The notes beneath the pieces were generated by a model, which worked only from the letters and a program-made list of their open reading frames with translations, was not told where the DNA came from and did not search any database. The position numbers were made by a program, and so were the translations under genes. DNA of 17,863 nt from Actinomycetes bacterium (GTDB lineage Bacteria > Actinomycetota > Actinomycetes > Actinomycetales > Microbacteriaceae), in contig JAEWJG010000144.1 in NCBI GenBank assembly GCA_023386675.1, positions 1 to 17,863 of the forward strand. The letters are read 5' to 3'. This document shows, piece by piece, positions 14,597-17,863 of this stretch. Within the stretch, counting starts at the first letter, position 1, and the number at the start of each line of letters is the position of its first letter.

Positions 14597-15067
14597 ACGA
14601 CCAGCACGTTCGTCGTCGTCGCGTTCCTCCGGGGACGCGGCGACGATGTGCTTCCGGGGGAGTTCCCGGCCGGGGACTGGCCCCTCCATGTCACCATCGT
14701 GCCGCCGTTCGAGACGGAGCTGTCCGTGGAGGAGGTGGCCGCGCTCGTCCCGCGCGTAGCGCCCATCCCGGTGGTCGGCGGCGGACACGAGCGGTTCGGC
14801 GCGCGCGGGACCGTCCCCGTCACGGTGTTGCACGAGTCTGCGCCGCTGACCGAGCTGCACGTCGCCCTGGTGGATGCGCTGGAGGCGGCCGGCATCGCCC
14901 TGCACGACCAGCGCCACCTGCGCGACGGCTACCGCGCGCACGTCACCGACCAGCGCACCGGCCGCCTGCACCCCGGCGAGCACGCCCTCCTCACAGAGCT
15001 CTCCGTCGTCGCCCGCGCCCCTCACGGCCTCCGCCGCGTCGCCGCCCGCGTCCCCCTCCGCCCGTAG
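14597..15067 (+). CDS. 2'-5' RNA ligase / LigT-like protein, start codon unclear
   Basis: The frame encodes two HxT-type motifs of the 2H phosphoesterase fold, PLHVTIVPPF and RAHVTDQ, in a protein of about 139 to 156 residues. Such proteins hydrolyse or form 2'-5' or cyclic phosphodiester bonds in RNA or nucleotides; the substrate here is unknown. No ATG, GTG or TTG lies before the first strand. The coordinates given use ACG 14597, two bases after the gpmA stop, because TTSTFVVVAFLRG reads like the first strand of the fold. The first standard start is GTG 14648, which would lose that strand. Either ACG initiation, a mutated ATG, or the shorter form is possible. Confidence 0.65.
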   Translation, partial: TTSTFVVVAFLRGRGDDVLPGEFPAGDWPLHVTIVPPFETELSVEEVAALVPRVAPIPVVGGGHERFGARGTVPVTVLHESAPLTELHVALVDALEAAGIALHDQRHLRDGYRAHVTDQRTGRLHPGEHALLTELSVVARAPHGLRRVAARVPLRP

Positions 15068-15070
15068 CCC

Positions 15071-15129
15071 CCGAGCACAGCAAAAACGTCGCGATCCACG
15101 CGGATTCGCGACGTTTTTCCTGTGCTCGG
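15071..15129. terminator. Bidirectional terminator, copy B of a repeated 72-nt element
   Basis: CCGAGCACAG pairs with CTGTGCTCGG; after one C/C mismatch AAAAACGTCGCG pairs with the CGCGACGTTTTT side, and ATCC pairs with GGAT at the tip. It separates the convergent RNA ligase-like gene and phoU. Identity with copy A (542-613) covers both arms and continues through the phoU stop codon at 15141-15143; only the loop differs. Confidence 0.9.
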
Positions 15130-15140
15130 CGGCTAGCGGG

Positions 15141-15797
15141 TCAGCCGGCGAGCTCGGGGGCCCAGTCGCCTGTGGCGAGGTACTGGACCTTCTTGGCGAT
15201 CGAGACGGCGTGGTCGGCGAAGCGCTCGTGGTAGCGGGACGCGAGCGTCGCATCCACCGTGTCCACGGCCTGGCCCTTCCAGGTCTCGCCGAGCACCTTG
15301 TCGAACACGCTGATGTGCAGCTCGTCGATGTCGTCGTCGTCGTTGCGGATCTCGTCGGCCAGGCGGATGTCCTGCGTGCGCAGCAGCTCCGCCAGCTTCT
15401 CGGCGATCTGCACGTCGAGGCGGCCCATCTCGCTGAACGTCGAGCGCAGGCTCTTCGGCACGACCTTGTCCGGGAAGCGGTAGCGCGCCAGCTGCGCGAT
15501 GTGCTCGGCCATGTCGCCCATCCGCTCCAGCGATGCGCTGATCCGCAGCGCGCTCACGACGATGCGGAGGTCGCGCGCGACCGGCTGCTGCCGGGCGAGG
15601 ATCTGGATGGAGAGCTCGTCGAGCAGCACGGTGAGCTCGTCGATGCGGTGGTCGTTCGCGATGACGTCCTCGGCGAGGCTCACGTCGGACTCGTTGAACG
15701 CCTGCGTCGCGTTCTTGATCGAGAGGACGACCAGCTCGGCGATCTCGACGAGGCGGTCCTGAACCTCCGCCAGCTCCTGCTGGAAGACTTCGCGCAT
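15141..15797 (-). CDS. phoU: Phosphate signalling protein PhoU
   Basis: PhoU is a cytoplasmic helical protein that links the Pst transporter to the SenX3/PhoR kinase and restrains the phosphate response when phosphate is plentiful. The 218-residue protein has two three-helix repeats, each with an E-x3-D metal-binding motif: ERMGD (91-95) and ERFAD (191-195). It starts at ATG 15797, with GGAAGGA about eleven bases upstream, a rather long spacing. It is divergent from senX3-regX3 and away from pstB, as in several actinobacteria. Its leader carries a 16-bp perfect palindrome and a PHO-box candidate further up. Confidence 0.96.
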   Translation of the reverse strand: MREVFQQELAEVQDRLVEIAELVVLSIKNATQAFNESDVSLAEDVIANDHRIDELTVLLDELSIQILARQQPVARDLRIVVSALRISASLERMGDMAEHIAQLARYRFPDKVVPKSLRSTFSEMGRLDVQIAEKLAELLRTQDIRLADEIRNDDDDIDELHISVFDKVLGETWKGQAVDTVDATLASRYHERFADHAVSIAKKVQYLATGDWAPELAG

Positions 15798-15815
15798 GGG
15801 ATGTGGTCCTTCCTG

Positions 15816-15831
15816 GCGTGCGCGCGCACGC
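15816..15831. repeat. 16-bp perfect palindrome in the phoU leader
   Basis: GCGTGCGC is followed directly by its reverse complement GCGCACGC. It lies next to the phoU ribosome site, so it could act as an operator, or as a leader structure that affects translation. Confidence 0.5.
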
Positions 15832-15876
15832 GGGATGTCGGGGCCTTCTGACCCCTCGTCGATGTTCTCGGCGACA

Positions 15877-15905
15877 GGTTAACAAACGGTGCCGTACGGC
15901 TGAAC
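15877..15905 (-). promoter_or_regulatory. Three-unit PHO-box candidate between phoU and senX3
   Basis: The minus strand reads GTTCAGC, CGGCACC and GTTAACC at successive 11-nt steps (15905, 15894 and 15883 downwards); the outer units are 6/7 to GTTCACC and the middle one 4/7. An alternative reading is a sigma-70-like phoU promoter, TTCAGC-17-TAACCT, using the same bases; both may be true if the regulator covers the promoter. Confidence 0.55.
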
Positions 15906-15955
15906 ACTGTCTAACGTACCCGCGAAAACACGCGGCAGGACCGAGCAATGCGTCC

Positions 15956-15967
15956 ATGCGCGCGCAT
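15956..15967. repeat. 12-bp perfect palindrome upstream of senX3
   Basis: ATGCGCGCGCAT lies nine bases before the senX3 -10-like element. It shares the alternating GCGCGC core with the palindrome in the phoU leader, suggesting a possible common protein site. Confidence 0.45.
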
Positions 15968-15976
15968 CCGGATCAC

Positions 15977-15982
15977 TACGCT
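15977..15982 (+). promoter_or_regulatory. Leaderless -10 element of senX3
   Basis: TACGCT fits the TANNNT pattern and lies seven bases before ATG 15990, which has no ribosome site. This supports 15990 rather than the in-frame ATG at 15948 as the start. Confidence 0.5.
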
Positions 15983-15989
15983 TGGCACC

Positions 15990-17141
15990 ATGGACTCCAC
16001 CTGGTTGGTGCTGCTGTCGCTGGGCCTGGGGCTCGCCGTCGGCGCCGGTTTCGTGTGGATCCTGCACATCGCCGAGCGCCGGGGGAGCCACGCGGCCCAG
16101 GTCGCCAGTCCTTCGGTGCCGGACGGCGTGGATCAGGTGCTCGACGCGATGGAGTCGGCGGGCGTCGTGCTCGACCCGTCGAACAACGTCATCAAGGCGT
16201 CGCCGGGCGCGCACGCGATCGGCCTGGTCTGGAACGGCGCTCTCGTGCACCCGCACCTCGTCGAGCTGGTGGACAGGGTCCGCCGCACGGGCGCGTCGGT
16301 CACCGAGGAATGCGAGCTCTCGCGGGGACCGTTCGGGGACGCCGGCATCCACCTCAGCGTGCGTGTCGCGCGCCTGGGATCGCGCTACATCCTGCTGCTC
16401 GCGGAGGACCGCACCGAGTCGTTCCGGCTGGAGGCGGTCCGCCGCGACTTCGTCGCCAACATCAGCCACGAGCTCAAGACGCCGATCGGCGCGGTCGGGC
16501 TGCTCGCCGAGGCGCTGGACGACGCCTCCGACGACCCGGACCAGGTGCGCCGCTTCGCGCTGCGGCTGTCGGAGGAGGCGCAGCGCCTCGCCCGCATCAC
16601 GCAGGACATCATCGAGCTGAGCCGCCTCCAGGCGACGGACGCGCTGGGCGACGCCTCCGAACTGTCCGCGCACAAGGTGGTCAAGGCCGCGATCGACCAG
16701 AACCGGGTCGCCGCCGAGACGCGCAACATCGAGCTGGCGATGCGCGGCGACAAGCAGGCGTTCGTCATGGGCAACGAGAGCCTGCTGGTCACGGCCGTGC
16801 ACAACCTCATCTCGAACGCGATCCAGTACTCGCCCGACGACTCCCGCATCGGCATCGGCGTGCGCAATACCGGCGGCGTCGTGGAGATCGCGGTGACCGA
16901 CCAGGGCGAGGGCATCCCCGAGGACGACCTCGACCGCGTGTTCGAGCGCTTCTTCCGGGTCGACCAGGCCCGCTCCCGCAATACCGGGGGCACCGGGCTC
17001 GGCCTGTCGATCGTCAAGCACGCCGTGCAGAACCATGGCGGCGAGGTGCGCGTCTGGTCGCAGCCGGGACGCGGCTCCACCTTCACGATCCGGCTCCCGG
17101 AAGCCTCCACCATCCGACCCCCGATAGGAGACAACCAGTGA
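15990..17141 (+). CDS. senX3: Phosphate-responsive sensor histidine kinase SenX3
   Basis: The 383-residue kinase has one N-terminal membrane helix (about 4-26), a PAS-like region (about 45-140), the dimerisation/phosphoacceptor motif FVANISHELKTPI with H160, and an ATPase domain with NLISNAIQYS (N box), DQGEGIPEDD (G1), FERFFRVDQ (F box) and GGTGLGLSIV (G2). It phosphorylates RegX3 under phosphate limitation; the signal is thought to come from PstSCAB and PhoU. I recall two membrane segments for the mycobacterial homologue; only one is evident here. An upstream in-frame ATG (15948) would add 14 polar residues and is less likely. The stop overlaps the regX3 GTG as GTGA. Confidence 0.95.
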   Translation: MDSTWLVLLSLGLGLAVGAGFVWILHIAERRGSHAAQVASPSVPDGVDQVLDAMESAGVVLDPSNNVIKASPGAHAIGLVWNGALVHPHLVELVDRVRRTGASVTEECELSRGPFGDAGIHLSVRVARLGSRYILLLAEDRTESFRLEAVRRDFVANISHELKTPIGAVGLLAEALDDASDDPDQVRRFALRLSEEAQRLARITQDIIELSRLQATDALGDASELSAHKVVKAAIDQNRVAAETRNIELAMRGDKQAFVMGNESLLVTAVHNLISNAIQYSPDDSRIGIGVRNTGGVVEIAVTDQGEGIPEDDLDRVFERFFRVDQARSRNTGGTGLGLSIVKHAVQNHGGEVRVWSQPGRGSTFTIRLPEASTIRPPIGDNQ

Positions 17142-17821
17142 CATCCATCCTGCTCGTCGAGGATGAAGCGGCGCTCAGCGAGCCGCTCGCGTATCTGCTG
17201 AAGCGCGAAGGGTACGAGGTGGAGGTCGCCGAGGACGGGCCCGCCGCGCTCGCAGCCTTCGATCGCAACGGCGCCGACCTCATCCTGCTCGACCTCATGC
17301 TGCCGGGCATCCCGGGCACCGAGGTGTGCCGCGAGATCCGCAGCCGGTCGAGCGTGCCGATCATCATGCTCACCGCCAAGGACTCCGAGGTGGACATCGT
17401 GGTCGGGCTCGAGCTCGGAGCCGACGACTACGTGACCAAGCCGTACTCGTCGCGCGAGCTGCTCGCCCGCATCCGCGCGGTGCTGCGCCGCCGGGTCGAG
17501 GAGGAGGAGCAGGAGGACGACGGCGTGCTGGAGGCGGGTACGGTCCGAATGGATGTGGACCGCCACACCGTTGCCGTCAACGGCTCAGAGATCTCCATGC
17601 CGCTGAAGGAATTCGAGCTGCTGGAGCTGCTGCTCCGCAACGCCGGTCGCGTGCTCACCCGCGGTCAGCTGATCGACCGGGTGTGGGGGAGCGACTACTT
17701 CGGCGACACCAAGACGCTGGACGTGCACATCAAGCGCATCCGGTCGCGGATCGAGGAGAGCCCGTCGGAGCCGCGGATGCTCGTCACCGTGCGCGGGCTG
17801 GGATACCGGTTCAACGCCTGA
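17138..17821 (+). CDS. regX3: Response regulator RegX3
   Basis: The 227-residue OmpR-family regulator matches RegX3 in length. Its receiver has the acidic pair E8-D9, phosphoacceptor D52 in LILLDLMLPG, T79 and K101. The winged-helix domain includes MPLKEFELLELLL, RVWGSDYFGDTKTLDVHIK and TVRGLGYRF. It activates phosphate-uptake genes when phosphorylated by SenX3, binding GTTCACC-like direct repeats. GTG 17138 has an AGGAG site eight bases upstream and overlaps the senX3 stop by four bases, so the pair is translationally coupled. Its probable sites are the repeat clusters at pstS, ppk and phoU/senX3. The 42 bases after the stop show nothing recognisable. Confidence 0.96.
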   Translation: MTSILLVEDEAALSEPLAYLLKREGYEVEVAEDGPAALAAFDRNGADLILLDLMLPGIPGTEVCREIRSRSSVPIIMLTAKDSEVDIVVGLELGADDYVTKPYSSRELLARIRAVLRRRVEEEEQEDDGVLEAGTVRMDVDRHTVAVNGSEISMPLKEFELLELLLRNAGRVLTRGQLIDRVWGSDYFGDTKTLDVHIKRIRSRIEESPSEPRMLVTVRGLGYRFNA

Positions 17822-17863
17822 ACCCGACGGACGCAGGGACGACGAAGCCGCCCGGTGCAAGGC

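Noticed and set aside
15948..15989. Upstream in-frame ATG as the senX3 start
   Set aside because: It would put 14 polar, basic residues before the membrane helix; the start at 15990 matches the family and has a leaderless -10 element. Not fully excluded, since AGGA lies nine bases before 15948.

Overview
The window is high-GC chromosomal DNA from an actinobacterium, most likely a member of the Microbacteriaceae (Leifsonia-like). The evidence is gene content and order: RskA-type anti-sigma factor, pstSCAB, MutT1-PPK1-GlnR, a gpmA-phoU-senX3-regX3 block, many GTG starts and many apparently leaderless starts. No phage, IS, CRISPR, tRNA or rRNA was seen. The genus is inferred from memory of protein families, not from a search.

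Layout. 1-532: 3' part of an anti-sigma-K factor gene (+). 542-613: strong bidirectional terminator. 611-4659: phosphate ABC transporter operon pstS-pstC-pstA-pstB, read on the minus strand. 4815-5678: L,D-transpeptidase lipoprotein (-). 5776-6561: secreted two-repeat Ig-like protein of unknown role (-). 6654-10677: glnR, ppk and mutT1 (-), the last two overlapping by 4 nt. 10763-12963: plus-strand group of a small 3-TM protein, a 36-residue membrane micropeptide, a nitrobindin-like protein and the YgfZ-type folate-binding protein. 12967-13788: SAM methyltransferase (-), divergent from gpmA (13845-14594, +), which is followed by a 2'-5' RNA ligase-like gene without a standard start codon. 15071-15143: second copy of the same terminator. 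15141-15797: phoU (-), divergent from senX3-regX3 (15990-17821, +).

How it works together. The window holds most of a phosphate-starvation circuit: sensor (SenX3), regulator (RegX3), signalling adaptor (PhoU), high-affinity uptake (PstSCAB) and polyphosphate storage (PPK1). Reading the intergenic DNA shows 11-nt-spaced direct repeats of GTTNACC type, the actinobacterial PHO-box pattern, upstream of pstS, ppk and phoU/senX3, so the separate units look like one local regulon. GlnR, the global nitrogen regulator, lies directly upstream of ppk, a possible nitrogen-phosphorus junction.

The most notable structures not explained by genes are: a 72-nt element present twice at convergent junctions, starting exactly at the stop codons of pstB and phoU; the three PHO-box candidates; a recurring ANNNT -10 element 6-7 nt before start codons (leaderless genes); a low-complexity insertion in GlnR; and palindromes crowded between phoU and senX3. 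I did not find a clearly novel multi-gene system; most genes belong to well-known families.
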